Below are positions 26,047 to 36,645 of a stretch of DNA of 64,000 nucleotides, in pieces. Source of the DNA: Rubinisphaera margarita (lineage in GTDB: Bacteria; Planctomycetota; Planctomycetia; Planctomycetales; Planctomycetaceae); assembly GCF_022267515.1 (NCBI RefSeq), contig NZ_JAKFGB010000019.1, positions 1 through 64,000 of the forward strand. The letters are read 5' to 3'. The translations under genes were made by a program, and so were the position numbers. The number at the start of each line of letters is the position of its first letter. Position 1 is the stretch's first letter. The notes beneath the pieces are model-generated. The model saw only the letters and a list, made by a program, of their open reading frames with translations, did not search any database and was not told where the DNA came from.

Positions 26047-27054
26047 ATGCAGATTGGGTCATCCCCCCGTCGCACCGCGTTTACCCTGATCGAACTTCTG
26101 GTCGTGATCGCGATCATCGCTATCCTGGTTGCCCTGTTGCTTCCAGCCGTGCAGCAGGCACGGGAAGCAGCGCGGCGTTCACAGTGCAAGAACAACCTCA
26201 AGCAGATGGGGCTGGCGCTCCATAACTACCACGACACGTTCTCGGTTTTTCCGGCCAACGGCTACTATCGCCGCGGTGCCTCGTGGCACGTCTACATTCT
26301 TCCGTACATGGAACAGTCCGCTGTTTACGACGGCCTGACGTTCGGCGAGCACAGCTCGTTCATGTACCAGTCCGGATGCGGCTGTACGGCGGAAGATATC
26401 GATTTGCATGCGCAAGTTCGTCTCTCGTACATCACGTGTCCCAGCTCGCCGATGCCAGCCGTGAAAGATGGAGCCGTGCCTTCAGGCCAGGTTGGCTCGT
26501 TCGGTTCCTCGAACGTACCGCTTCAGGTTGCTGAGTACGCCGCCATCGCAGGCCACACTCGGAATCCGAATACGCAGGCCGACCTCTACACGGCAGGCTC
26601 CTACGGGCACTACGCCAGCAACGGAACGATCTACGCCCGAAGCAAGACTCGAATGCGGGATCTGCGGGATGGCACAAGTAACACGCTGATGGTCAGCGAA
26701 AACAGCCGGCCGACGCGGGACGTTCTGGGCGTTCGCGGAGCCGTCGGGAATGAATACGACAATCGTGTCGGATCGTTCTCGGGCGGCATGTGGATCGGCC
26801 CCAAAGAACTGTCCGGCTGGATCGCGAATCAGATTTCGGTCCGATATCCAATCAACTCCGACGCAATGACCTCGTCCACGGAAGGCTACCTCTACTCCTA
26901 CACGCAGAACAATCCTCTCTCTTCCAACCACGCCGGGGGAGTGCAGGGACTGCTGGGAGACGGAAGCGTCCGGTTCCTGTCGGAAAACATGTCCGAAGTG
27001 ACGCTGCAGCGGCTGTGCATTCGCGATGACGGCCTGATTCTTGGCGAGCTGTAA
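26047..27054 (+). CDS. DUF1559 protein with type IV pilin-like N-terminus
   Basis: A 335-residue protein of the large planctomycete DUF1559 (SBP_bac_10) family. The N-terminus RRTAFTLIELLVVIAIIAIL is a prepilin cleavage/methylation motif followed by the hydrophobic helix, then LLPAVQQAREAARRSQCKNN, the family hallmark. The C-terminal NPLSSNHAGGVQGLLGDGSV (N-x-x-S-x-H-x-GG and DGSV) is also typical. AAAGGAAG stands nine bases upstream of the ATG. These proteins are thought to be pseudopilin-like subunits or surface proteins processed by prepilin peptidase; exact function unknown. It probably forms an operon with the lipoprotein gene at 25508. Confidence 0.93.
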   Translation: MQIGSSPRRTAFTLIELLVVIAIIAILVALLLPAVQQAREAARRSQCKNNLKQMGLALHNYHDTFSVFPANGYYRRGASWHVYILPYMEQSAVYDGLTFGEHSSFMYQSGCGCTAEDIDLHAQVRLSYITCPSSPMPAVKDGAVPSGQVGSFGSSNVPLQVAEYAAIAGHTRNPNTQADLYTAGSYGHYASNGTIYARSKTRMRDLRDGTSNTLMVSENSRPTRDVLGVRGAVGNEYDNRVGSFSGGMWIGPKELSGWIANQISVRYPINSDAMTSSTEGYLYSYTQNNPLSSNHAGGVQGLLGDGSVRFLSENMSEVTLQRLCIRDDGLILGEL

Positions 27055-27362
27055 TCTCTCCGTCAGCCGCCCGCACTCAAAGAGCCCCGCGACCACAGGT
27101 CATGGGGCTCTTCTCCGATTCAGGATCGATGCTTTCCCTGCCGGCGCAGTGATTCGGAAGATGGCGGCCACTTTACGGGTGACCGCAAAGCAATGATGAG
27201 TTTTTCAAGAACATTTGATCCCCATGCTTGGTTGTCTAGTGTTAAGCTCGGTATGCTCAACAGCCCGCTTTCACATCTCAGGATATCCGTTCGGAAAACC
27301 ATCTTCTTTAGTCAGCCGGGCTTTGAAACAGAGACCATTGGTCTTTGTTCGGGAAGGGAACA
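27055..27362 (+). other. intergenic region before the arylsulfatase gene
   Basis: About 300 bases. It contains the hairpin at 27081-27111; the rest is more AT-rich (around 27185-27320) and probably holds the promoter of the sulfatase. I identify no clear promoter pair. Confidence 0.3.
27081..27115 (+). terminator. terminator-like hairpin after the DUF1559 gene
   Basis: Perfect 8-bp stem agagcccc (27081-27088) / ggggctct (27104-27111) followed by the short pyrimidine stretch tctcc. The T-run is weak. Confidence 0.6.
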
Positions 27363-29726
27363 ATGCAACTCTCGATCTTCAAGTATGGTCTAGCCATTCT
27401 GGCGACAGTTTTATTCACCAGGAACGTGTCGGCCCAGGAAAGCCTTCCTTTTCCGCCACCATCCTCGCCAAGTACGGCTGGTCCCACAATCGCCGAATCG
27501 ACGTACAAACCGGTGAAACCAGTCCATCACCTGCCCTCTGATGCACCGAATATCGTGATCATTATGCTCGACGATGTTGGGCCGGCGTTGCCGGAACCAT
27601 TCGGGGGTCCGATCCATACTCCGACGCTCTCTCGAATTGCAGACGAGGGGATTACTTACAACCGCTTTCACAACGCAGCGATGTGTTCGCCGACGCGAGC
27701 TTCACTGTTGACCGGACGAAATCATCATCGCGTCGGGTTCGGGCAGATTGCCGAACTGGCCAACGACTGGGACGGCTATACCGGAAACTGGCCGGCCACG
27801 ACGGCCTCAATTGCCAAGGTGCTGGGATATTACGGTTACAATACGGCTGCATTCGGCAAATGGCACAATACTCCAGCCGAGCAAACAACCACACAGGGAC
27901 CGTACGATCGCTGGCCGACCGGGCGTCTCGTCGGTTTCGATTACTTCTACGGTTTCCTTGCCGGCGAGTCGTCGCAATGGGAGCCGGCCATCGTCCGAAA
28001 CACGACGCGAATCGAGACGCCGGAAACAGAGAACTATCACTTCACGGTCGATATCGCCGATGAGGCGATCTCGTGGATTCGGCGACAAAACGCAATCGCC
28101 CCCGAGCAGCCGTTCTTTGTCTACTGGGCTCCAGGAGCCTCTCATGGTCCGCATCACATCTTCAAGGAGTGGGCCGACAAGTACAAAGGACGCTTCGACG
28201 CCGGGTGGGATGAGCTGCGTAAAGAGATGTTCGCCAGGCAGAAGGAATGCGGCTGGATTCCGAAGGAAACTCAATTGACCCAACGTCCGGAAACGCTGGC
28301 CGGCTGGGACGACATTCCCGAAGACCAGCGAGCATTCCAATTGCGGCTCATGGAAATCTTTGCCGGTTTCACAGAGCATGCCGACACCCATGCCGGGCGT
28401 CTGGTCGACGAGCTTGAACAGCTGGGGCTCCGCGAGAATACCCTGATCTTCTATGTCTGGAGTGACAACGGGTCGAGTTCGGAAGGTCAGCATGGGACAA
28501 TCAGTGAGCTTCTCGCCCAGAATGGAATCGCGACGAAAGTCGAAGATCATATTCGAGCGCTGGATGAACTCGGTGGACTCGATGTCCTCGGCAGCAACAA
28601 GACCGACAATATGTACCACGCCGGCTGGGCCTGGGCCGGATCGACTCCGCATCAGGGAACGAAACTGACGGCCAGCCATTTCGGAGGCACACGCACTCCG
28701 CTGGCCATCTCCTGGCCGAAGTCGATTACGCCCGATAAGAAGCCGCGGACGCAGTTCCACCACGTTAACGATATCGCGCCAACTGTCTACGAGGTGATCG
28801 GCATCACTCCCCCGCAGGAAGTCGACGGCGTCACCCAGCAGGCCATGGATGGAATCAGCATGGTCTATACCTTCGACAAAGCCGAAGCTCCGGGACGCAA
28901 GCAGGCACAATACTTCGAGTGCATGGCCGATCGAGGGGTCTACACTCCCGATGGCTGGTTCGCATCGGCGTGGGGACCTCGTATTCCGTGGGTCCCCGGC
29001 TTGCCCGCGGGGATTCAGAACTGGAGTCCGGACAACGATCGCTGGGAGCTCTACAACATCAATGGCGACTACTCCCAGGCCATTGATCTTTCGAAACAGC
29101 ACCCGGACAAGCTGGATGAGCTGAAGACGATTTTTGCTCAGGAAGCGAAGGCTAATCTGGTGTACCCGGTTGGCGGAGGCCTCTGGTCGGTCATCTGGAG
29201 TCCCCAGTCGGCTCCTTCGAATCCGGCGACCACCTTCAACTACACGCAGGATGTCGTCGGCGTGCCCGAGTTTGCCGGCCCCAAAGTCGGAGCTCGCAGT
29301 AATCTGGTGACCGTGCATCTCGATCTGGAGAAGGATTCGTCGGGAGTTCTCTACGCTCTGGGTGCGTTTTCCGGAGGCGTCGCACTCTGGGTCGACAAGG
29401 GCAAACTTCACTACGAGTACAACCTGTTCGAGATTGAACGGACACGACTGGAGTCGAAAGAGCCGCTTCCGACAGGCAAGACGACCATTGAAGTCGAAAC
29501 CCGAATCTCCGAGCCCCGGGGGGCAGCAGACGTCGCTTTGCGGGTGAACGGAAAAGAAGTCGCTCACGGCACCGTGCCTCGGACTGCGGTCCTGGCGTTC
29601 ACGGCCAACGACTCTTTCGACGTCGGCATGGACAGTTACTCGCCGGTCTCTGAAGCCTACTTCGATCGGAAGCCGTTTCGATTCAACGGAAAGATCGACA
29701 AACTGCAGATCAAGTATCAGAAGTAA
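27363..29726 (+). CDS. secreted arylsulfatase (sulfatase family S1)
   Basis: A 787-residue exported sulfate-ester hydrolase. Signal peptide at 1-25. The metal site begins NIVIIMLDDVG, and CSPTRASLLTGR (Cys near residue 108) is the CxPxR signature in which Cys is converted to formylglycine. AAFGKWH is the second signature, SDNGSSSEGQHGT closes the metal site. The length and the Y/W-rich middle resemble the long arylsulfatases of the AtsA type (with an insertion around residues 380-420). After about residue 610 an extra C-terminal beta-rich domain follows (SNLVTVHLDLEKDSSGVLYA ... VALWVDKGKLHYEYNLFE). The ATG at 27363 has GGGAAGGGAA upstream. No sulfatase-maturing enzyme gene is nearby. Confidence 0.92.
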   Translation: MQLSIFKYGLAILATVLFTRNVSAQESLPFPPPSSPSTAGPTIAESTYKPVKPVHHLPSDAPNIVIIMLDDVGPALPEPFGGPIHTPTLSRIADEGITYNRFHNAAMCSPTRASLLTGRNHHRVGFGQIAELANDWDGYTGNWPATTASIAKVLGYYGYNTAAFGKWHNTPAEQTTTQGPYDRWPTGRLVGFDYFYGFLAGESSQWEPAIVRNTTRIETPETENYHFTVDIADEAISWIRRQNAIAPEQPFFVYWAPGASHGPHHIFKEWADKYKGRFDAGWDELRKEMFARQKECGWIPKETQLTQRPETLAGWDDIPEDQRAFQLRLMEIFAGFTEHADTHAGRLVDELEQLGLRENTLIFYVWSDNGSSSEGQHGTISELLAQNGIATKVEDHIRALDELGGLDVLGSNKTDNMYHAGWAWAGSTPHQGTKLTASHFGGTRTPLAISWPKSITPDKKPRTQFHHVNDIAPTVYEVIGITPPQEVDGVTQQAMDGISMVYTFDKAEAPGRKQAQYFECMADRGVYTPDGWFASAWGPRIPWVPGLPAGIQNWSPDNDRWELYNINGDYSQAIDLSKQHPDKLDELKTIFAQEAKANLVYPVGGGLWSVIWSPQSAPSNPATTFNYTQDVVGVPEFAGPKVGARSNLVTVHLDLEKDSSGVLYALGAFSGGVALWVDKGKLHYEYNLFEIERTRLESKEPLPTGKTTIEVETRISEPRGAADVALRVNGKEVAHGTVPRTAVLAFTANDSFDVGMDSYSPVSEAYFDRKPFRFNGKIDKLQIKYQK

Positions 29727-29746
29727 CGCACTCGCGTAGAAAGCCT

Positions 29747-29824
29747 GAACCAGAAAACCCTCGGCTCAAGATCGCTCTCGAGCCGAGGGTTTCTTTCGTT
29801 AGACAGTTCACGGCCCGCCGGGGC
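29747..29824. repeat. direct repeat copy A (terminator plus flank)
   Basis: The stretch gaaccag...aaccctcgg...gagccgagggtttctttcgtt...gttcacggcccgccgggg recurs at 31643-31719 with few changes and the same orientation. The similarity runs past the terminator hairpin on the right side (gttcac-gcccg), so it is more than a shared terminator motif. The two copies bracket the kwaAB genes. Confidence 0.75.
29755..29797 (+). terminator. strong rho-independent terminator after the arylsulfatase gene
   Basis: Perfect 13-bp stem (aaaccctcggctc at 29755-29767, gagccgagggttt at 29780-29792) followed by TTTCTTTCG. A close copy lies at 31651-31687. Confidence 0.93.
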
Positions 29825-30102
29825 GCCGTCAGTTGGTGCCCGTATTCGGCAGCCGGCGAAAGTCAATTGGTCCGTCAAATGGCGGCTCTGGATCTGCCAA
29901 ACAACTCGAGCTTTTGACAGTGGATCACCTAAGCGAGGAACGATTGCAGCGCATTAACTGTCTAGGTAGATTGAGTAAGTACTTTTTTCTGCCGCGCCGA
30001 GGACTTGCTCGGCCGCCCCTAGTTCACAGACGGGAACGCGCAACACAAGTTCTCCCTTTGAGAACGCAATTCATTTCGCCGACTGACTTGGGGAGTAGGC
30101 CG
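29825..30102 (+). other. leader region upstream of kwaA
   Basis: About 280 bases without a supported gene. A perfect TTGACA occurs at 29914-29919 but has no good -10 box at the right distance. A GGGGAG ribosome-binding site closes the region. Confidence 0.3.
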
Positions 30103-30639
30103 ATGCTCAGAAAATCTATCAAACTTCTATTGGTCGGAACAGCAATGGCTCCGGTTCTAGTGGTTATGGGAGTGGACCAGTTGTTCCGCGATGGGTTTCA
30201 GGGGTGGGCAAGTCTTCCATTCCTCCTCTTCGTAATCGCTGCTTCGCTGTTTCTGATCGCGATCTGCGTAATGCACGTCGCAAAAAAGTCGGGCGAGAAA
30301 ATGTCGCTCCGAGTTTGCAAGGCCAAGAACTCCGACAAAGAGGTCATAACGTTTTTGGTCGCTTATCTTCTTCCCGTGCTCAGTGACCATGAATATCTCT
30401 TCAGAGAGATCAACGTCCCAACTTTGTTCATTCTAGCCCTCGTCAGTATTGCCGTGTACCACAGCAATGCGTTCGACTTCAATCCTCTGCTTGGGATGCT
30501 AGGATACCATTTTTATGAGGTGGAAGACGACGACCATTTCCCTTATCTGTTGATTAGTAGCACTCCGATCAAAAAGCCTTGCCAGGAACTGCGGGTGACG
30601 AAACTCTTTGAGTACACATTTCTCCACATTGAGGATTGA
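30103..30639 (+). CDS. kwaA: KwaA-like membrane protein of the Kiwa anti-phage system
   Basis: A 178-residue membrane protein with about four hydrophobic segments (residues 7-25, 32-54, 86-105, 112-132). The C-terminal part HSNAFDFNPLLGMLGYHFYEV followed by a LLIS strand agrees with what I recall of KwaA, the membrane sensor of Kiwa. The start ATG at 30103 has GGGGAG nine bases upstream; longer frames begin inside non-coding sequence. The stop codon is two bases from the ATG of the next gene, whose product looks like KwaB, and this gene pair is the minimal Kiwa system. Codon use and base composition look more AT-rich than the neighbours. Assignment rests on motif memory plus gene order, not on a search. 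Confidence 0.72.
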   Translation: MLRKSIKLLLVGTAMAPVLVVMGVDQLFRDGFQGWASLPFLLFVIAASLFLIAICVMHVAKKSGEKMSLRVCKAKNSDKEVITFLVAYLLPVLSDHEYLFREINVPTLFILALVSIAVYHSNAFDFNPLLGMLGYHFYEVEDDDHFPYLLISSTPIKKPCQELRVTKLFEYTFLHIED

Positions 30640-30641
30640 GC

Positions 30642-31568
30642 ATGCAAGCCCCTTTGCCCGAATTGACTTTTTTTGCAGGTATTTCTTCCAATACGGAGGA
30701 ACCGCACCTGGAGAAGGTGTCGCTCGAGGCAGGTGTGCAAAGCGAGCTTTCTGAAATGTTTGCGAACCAAGCTGATATGTTTCTTACCGATGACACAGAA
30801 ACTGTCGAATTCAATCCCAAAGAGAACTATCGACTGGAACGTGGGCAAGTTTACGTTATTAAAGATTTCGATCTATCTTCCCGCTACAAAGAAGCTGTTC
30901 TGAAACCACATCAAGCCGACGAATTCGAGATGGGAAACGCCTCTTTCCCGCGGATTGTGACTTTTTTTGGCTCAGACGCCCGTGATCGCACGGTCCATCG
31001 ATTGCTTTTCCAACAGTTTCGATCGCCGCAACTACTGGATCGCCGGTTCTCCCTGCTTTGGAAGGGGAACGTATTCAGCCGTATTTCCGGCGATGGAATA
31101 AGCCTGGCTCATGAGCTTGCCGCTATCTGGCAAAATGGGCATCTCTTCTTCCGATCGTTTTCTATTGTTCGGCGGTTCTTCGATCTTGCTGAATTTGAGC
31201 CCAAAGCAACACCAGAGGAAGTAGCTTCGTTCGTTCGCGATGACTTGTTCGCGTACGAGGACGACGACTCGATGCAAAAGATTTTCCGGGTTATCGAAAA
31301 TGATGATTTTCTCAGACGGCGCATTGCTTCGATTGTTAATCGCGAGATATTGACAGTCGTCCGTCCCCGCGCGGCTGCTAATAAGGCAGCTAAATTCGAT
31401 ATTGTAATTCCTGTTCGACGCCCTAACGGGAAAGATAAAATTGCACTTCCATCTCACAAACGCCAGCTAAAGGAAGTCGTTCGATTTCTCAATGAGGAAT
31501 ATTTCCATGGAGAGCTCACAGATCAACTGCTTGAAACGAATTCTTTAAGGCCTCACGGAAAAGGTTAA
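30642..31568 (+). CDS. kwaB: KwaB-like DUF4868 effector protein of the Kiwa anti-phage system
   Basis: A 308-residue soluble protein, the usual size of KwaB. The central and C-terminal parts have the DUF4868 look: FFRSFSIVRRFFDLAEFEPKA, the acidic DDDSMQKIFRV segment, then RRIASIVNREIL and KHRQLKE-like basic C-terminus (SHKRQLKEVVRFLNEEYF). In described Kiwa systems KwaB works with membrane-bound KwaA and binds phage DNA after infection is sensed. GAGG lies seven bases before the ATG at 30642; a TTG at 30636 would overlap the kwaA stop and add only two residues. A terminator follows. It is AT-richer than the flanking genes, which fits acquisition by transfer. Confidence 0.72.
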   Translation: MQAPLPELTFFAGISSNTEEPHLEKVSLEAGVQSELSEMFANQADMFLTDDTETVEFNPKENYRLERGQVYVIKDFDLSSRYKEAVLKPHQADEFEMGNASFPRIVTFFGSDARDRTVHRLLFQQFRSPQLLDRRFSLLWKGNVFSRISGDGISLAHELAAIWQNGHLFFRSFSIVRRFFDLAEFEPKATPEEVASFVRDDLFAYEDDDSMQKIFRVIENDDFLRRRIASIVNREILTVVRPRAAANKAAKFDIVIPVRRPNGKDKIALPSHKRQLKEVVRFLNEEYFHGELTDQLLETNSLRPHGKG

Positions 31569-31642
31569 CATGCCCGACCATGGCTGTCTCTCGGAGCACC
31601 CGATACGCCATCGCCGTCTACCGAACTTTTGACGGTTCTGAA

Positions 31643-31719
31643 GAACCAGGAAACCCTCGGCCGAGATTACTCTCGAGCCGAGGGTTTCTTTTGTTGCCGT
31701 TCACTGCCCGCTGGAGCGG
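31643..31719. repeat. direct repeat copy B, containing a terminator
   Basis: Second copy of the repeat described at 29747-29824. The hairpin (aaaccctcggc at 31651-31661, gccgagggttt at 31677-31687) is followed on the plus strand by TTTCTTTTG and would end kwaB transcription; being symmetrical it can also serve katG, which ends at 31738 on the other strand. Confidence 0.75.
31651..31692 (+). terminator. terminator between kwaB and katG
   Basis: An 11-bp stem with a 15-base loop and the pyrimidine tail TTTCTTTTG on the plus strand; the loop itself contains an alternative stem (ctcggccgag). Probably bidirectional, serving kwaB and katG. Confidence 0.85.
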
Positions 31720-31737
31720 AGAGTAATTCGACGTTCT

Positions 31738-34104
<2,367 letters not shown>

Positions 34105-34155
34105 GAATGTCTCCTGATTGTGGTGGTAGGGAAAGGCACACCGAGTCGGTTTCAG

Positions 34156-34183
34156 ATTGTAGATTTGAAGTTGGCAGTCCCAA
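34156..34183 (-). promoter_or_regulatory. probable katG promoter
   Basis: Minus strand TTGGGA (34183-34178) and TACAAT (34161-34156) with a 16-base spacer, about 55 bases upstream of the katG start. Four and five matches to the consensus hexamers, a strength that fits an activated promoter. Confidence 0.5.
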
Positions 34184-34198
34184 CTGCACGGTTGCAGT
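34183..34198. promoter_or_regulatory. candidate OxyR operator
   Basis: The perfect inverted repeat ACTGCA-cggt-TGCAGT sits directly upstream of the proposed -35 box of katG, where LysR-type activators bind. It does not match the E. coli OxyR consensus, so the assignment rests on position and symmetry. Confidence 0.4.
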
Positions 34199-34279
34199 AT
34201 CGCCCTTTACATCAGACACTTCCAATGCATTTCGCGACTTCCGACCATGCATTCAAGTTATTAATCATCAAGGTCACTG

Positions 34280-35146
34280 ATGGAACTGGATCAGCTGCGC
34301 TACTTTCTCCGCGTTGCGGAACGGCAGAACTTCACTCGAGCGGCGGAAGATCTGGGGATTTCGCAGCCCGCGCTGAGTCGGTCGATTCAGAAGCTGGAGG
34401 ATGAACTGGGGCAGCCGGTGTTCGAGCGAAAAACGCGTTCGGTCTCGCTGACGGATGCCGGGACGCTGCTGCAGGCCCGGGTCCAGCAGGTGCTGGCCAT
34501 TCTTGAAGACACGAAAGCCGAAATCACCGACGATGGCCAGAGCGGCCGCGTGCGGGTGGGCGCCATTCCGACAATCGCTCCCTATTTTCTGCCCGATTTC
34601 CTGCGGAAGTTCGCGAACGAGTTCCCGAAGGCAACACTGATTGTGCAGGAAAACACGACCGACAATCTGCTCAAGAGCTGCACACAGGGTGAGATCGATC
34701 TGGCCATTCTTGCGCTGCCGCTGCCGGCACGATACCTCGAAGTGGAGGTCCTCTTCGAGGAAGAACTTCTGCTCGTCCTTCCTCCTGAGCATCCGCTGGT
34801 CGCGAAAGAGAAGATTCGGGTGAATGATGTGGAACCTTATCCGTTCGTCCTGCTCGATGAAGCGCACTGTCTTTCCGACAATATCGTCTCCTTCTGCCGG
34901 AACCGCTCCTTCCAGCCGGTCGCCGTCGAGCGGACGAGTCAACTGGCGATGGTCCAGGAACTGGTTTCGCTGTCGCATGGCGTATCGATGGTTCCCGCGA
35001 TGGCGAGGGAGCGTGACCAGAGCGACCGCCGCGTCTACCGCTCCTTTACGGGCAAGAAGCCGATGCGAACCGTGGTGGCGGTTTGGAATCCTTACCGGTT
35101 CCAAAGCAAGCTGCTGAAAGCCTTCCGGGAACGTCTGCAACGTTGA
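34280..35146 (+). CDS. oxyR: LysR-family peroxide sensor OxyR
   Basis: A 288-residue transcription activator. The N-terminal winged helix-turn-helix is typical (MELDQLRYFLRVAERQNFTR, AAEDLGISQPALSRSIQKLE). The sensing domain contains DEAHCLSDNIVSFC, in which two cysteines are separated by eight residues exactly as Cys199 and Cys208 of E. coli OxyR, so the disulfide switch should work. It is divergent from katG, 175 bases apart, a standard arrangement. Under peroxide, OxyR is expected to turn on katG. The family assignment is firm; actual targets are inferred. Confidence 0.95.
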   Translation: MELDQLRYFLRVAERQNFTRAAEDLGISQPALSRSIQKLEDELGQPVFERKTRSVSLTDAGTLLQARVQQVLAILEDTKAEITDDGQSGRVRVGAIPTIAPYFLPDFLRKFANEFPKATLIVQENTTDNLLKSCTQGEIDLAILALPLPARYLEVEVLFEEELLLVLPPEHPLVAKEKIRVNDVEPYPFVLLDEAHCLSDNIVSFCRNRSFQPVAVERTSQLAMVQELVSLSHGVSMVPAMARERDQSDRRVYRSFTGKKPMRTVVAVWNPYRFQSKLLKAFRERLQR

Positions 35147-35301
35147 CCAGATCGATTTCGTGCGAGAATTCCGGTCGCATCCCGCCTGAATCGTGATAGA
35201 ACGGACTGGTCGGCGTGTGGGGGATGGCATCTCGTTCGTCCCCGGTCGACAGAGGCTTCGAATCGATGCTGGTGAGTCACCGCTGTGAGGGGGACCGTGA
35301 A

Positions 35302-35724
35302 GTGCTGAACGAATTCAAGAAGTTCATTCTGAAAGGCAATGTGGTCGACCTGGCGACCGGGGTGATCATTGGGGCGGCTTTCAGCCGCATTGTCACGGCC
35401 TTTACCGATGGCATCATGAAACCGCTCATCAGCCTGGCGGGCGGCGACCCCGATGTTTCGCTGAAGGTCGGGATCTTCGACGTCGGGATTGTCCTTAATG
35501 CGGTGATCGGGTTTCTGATTACCGCGACCGTCGTGTTCTTCGTGATCGTCAAGCCGGTCAACCACTTGCTCGAAATGATGCGGGAAGAGCCTGAATCGGT
35601 TCCGCCGGCCCCGAACCCGGAACAGCAGCTGCTTGGTGATATCAGAGATTTGCTCAAGCAGCAGATCGACCTTCAGCGGGGCTCGGATCCCGGCTCAACC
35701 ACCCAGCCGGAACCGGGCGTGTGA
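35302..35724 (+). CDS. mscL: large-conductance mechanosensitive channel MscL
   Basis: A 140-residue channel that opens on membrane stretch in hypo-osmotic shock. The first membrane helix is contained in FILKGNVVDLATGVIIGAAF, the pore-lining signature, and the second in LNAVIGFLITATVVFFVIV; the C-terminal helix PEQQLLGDIRDLLKQ is also typical. I use the GTG at 35302 (protein VLNEFKKFILKG, as in other MscL) because GAGGGGGA lies eight bases upstream; ATG codons at 35215 and 35266 would add a non-homologous leader. The gene lies 155 bases downstream of oxyR on the same strand. Confidence 0.95.
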   Translation: MLNEFKKFILKGNVVDLATGVIIGAAFSRIVTAFTDGIMKPLISLAGGDPDVSLKVGIFDVGIVLNAVIGFLITATVVFFVIVKPVNHLLEMMREEPESVPPAPNPEQQLLGDIRDLLKQQIDLQRGSDPGSTTQPEPGV

Positions 35725-35804
35725 ACCAGAATCCGGGACAGAATGTCCTTCCGGCGACATTTGTTCTGCCGGAAGGCGTGTGATATCTTACGCCTTGCGA
35801 CCCA

Positions 35805-35887
<83 letters not shown>

Positions 35888-35908
35888 ATCGATACGACCG
35901 AAAAAATT

Positions 35909-35947
35909 CAACGCCGATGTTCCCGAGGAGGAATGTCGGCGTTGTTT
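35909..35947 (+). terminator. terminator after tRNA-Leu
   Basis: Nine-bp stem (caacgccga at 35909-35917, tcggcgttg at 35936-35944) followed by TTTCG; the left side is preceded by a run of A residues, so it can also end transcription from the gene at 35973 on the minus strand. Confidence 0.75.
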
Positions 35948-35972
35948 CGTTCAGACTGTGATCGGAAATCGT

Positions 35973-36464
35973 TCAGCGGCCGCGTCGGCCGGGAGCTGAT
36001 TCGATCGCTTCGAGCTCTCCGTTGTCGAGCCAGATCCAGCCGCAGCGTGTGCAGGCGTCGATGACGGCGTTGCCGGGGCCATAGTAGGGATGGCAATCCA
36101 TCGGAGCGGAACAGTCCGGGCAGAACGCGCGTTCGCTGAGTTCGCGGGGATCAATGGGAGCCGGGATCGCGTCTGAACCCCCATAGCTGGCGCGGCGTTC
36201 CCAGACGACGCCGGCAAAGTCCTCATCGGCGATCAGAATTCCGTGGCACTGCCCGCAATATTGAGCGGGTCGCCCGTTCAGCAGAGCCGCGTCCATGGGG
36301 TGTTCGCAGCGCGAGCAGAGCGACTCGGTCGGCAGATCCAGGACTTCGAGCCCTTCGGCCGGGAAGTCGCTTCGCAGCGAATTGCGGGTATTGCAGTGCG
36401 GGCAGAGTCCGCCCGTTTTCCGCACGTCGAAATGAAGCGGTGCGCCACAGTTTATACAGTTCAT
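35973..36464 (-). CDS. zinc-ribbon protein (zf-TFIIB-like)
   Basis: A 163-residue protein with three pairs of zinc-binding motifs: CINC...CPHC (residues 3-24), CSRC...CGQC (about 50-74), CPDC...CTRC (about 115-140). The last two are followed by the pattern GxxLxxxE/DNGELEAIE typical of zf-TFIIB-like domains, common in bacteria without known function. The ATG at 36464 has GGAGAG upstream; longer frames add a His/Pro-rich leader without similarity. It is convergent with tRNA-Leu and stands alone. Binding to nucleic acid or protein is possible but not shown. Confidence 0.82.
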   Translation of the reverse strand: MNCINCGAPLHFDVRKTGGLCPHCNTRNSLRSDFPAEGLEVLDLPTESLCSRCEHPMDAALLNGRPAQYCGQCHGILIADEDFAGVVWERRASYGGSDAIPAPIDPRELSERAFCPDCSAPMDCHPYYGPGNAVIDACTRCGWIWLDNGELEAIESAPGRRGR

Positions 36465-36554
36465 CGCAAGCTCTCCGGATTGGGTCGTTGAGCCTAAGTG
36501 TAGCTCATGTTCCGGGGCCGCGTGGGAGACCGATGGGTCTGTGAACCGCGCATG

Positions 36555-36629
36555 GAAAAACCGCCCTTGCCGATGATGCTCTGGTTCGGCTTCGAGCATC
36601 ACCCCTCAATCGGCAGAGGGCGGTTTTCC
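36555..36629 (-). terminator. long hairpin, probable terminator of the gene at 36646
   Basis: Three nested stems: gaaaaaccgccc/gggcggttttcc (36555-36566 with 36618-36629), tgccgat/atcggca (36568-36574 with 36609-36615) and gatgctc/gagcatc (36574-36580 with 36594-36600). Read on the minus strand the outer stem ends in TTTTTCC. At 75 bases it is unusually long for a terminator. Confidence 0.7.
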
Positions 36630-36645
36630 TTTAGTGAAGCGGGCG

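Noticed and set aside
29914..29945. TTGACA as the -35 box of a kwaA promoter
   Set aside because: No acceptable -10 hexamer 16-18 bases downstream.
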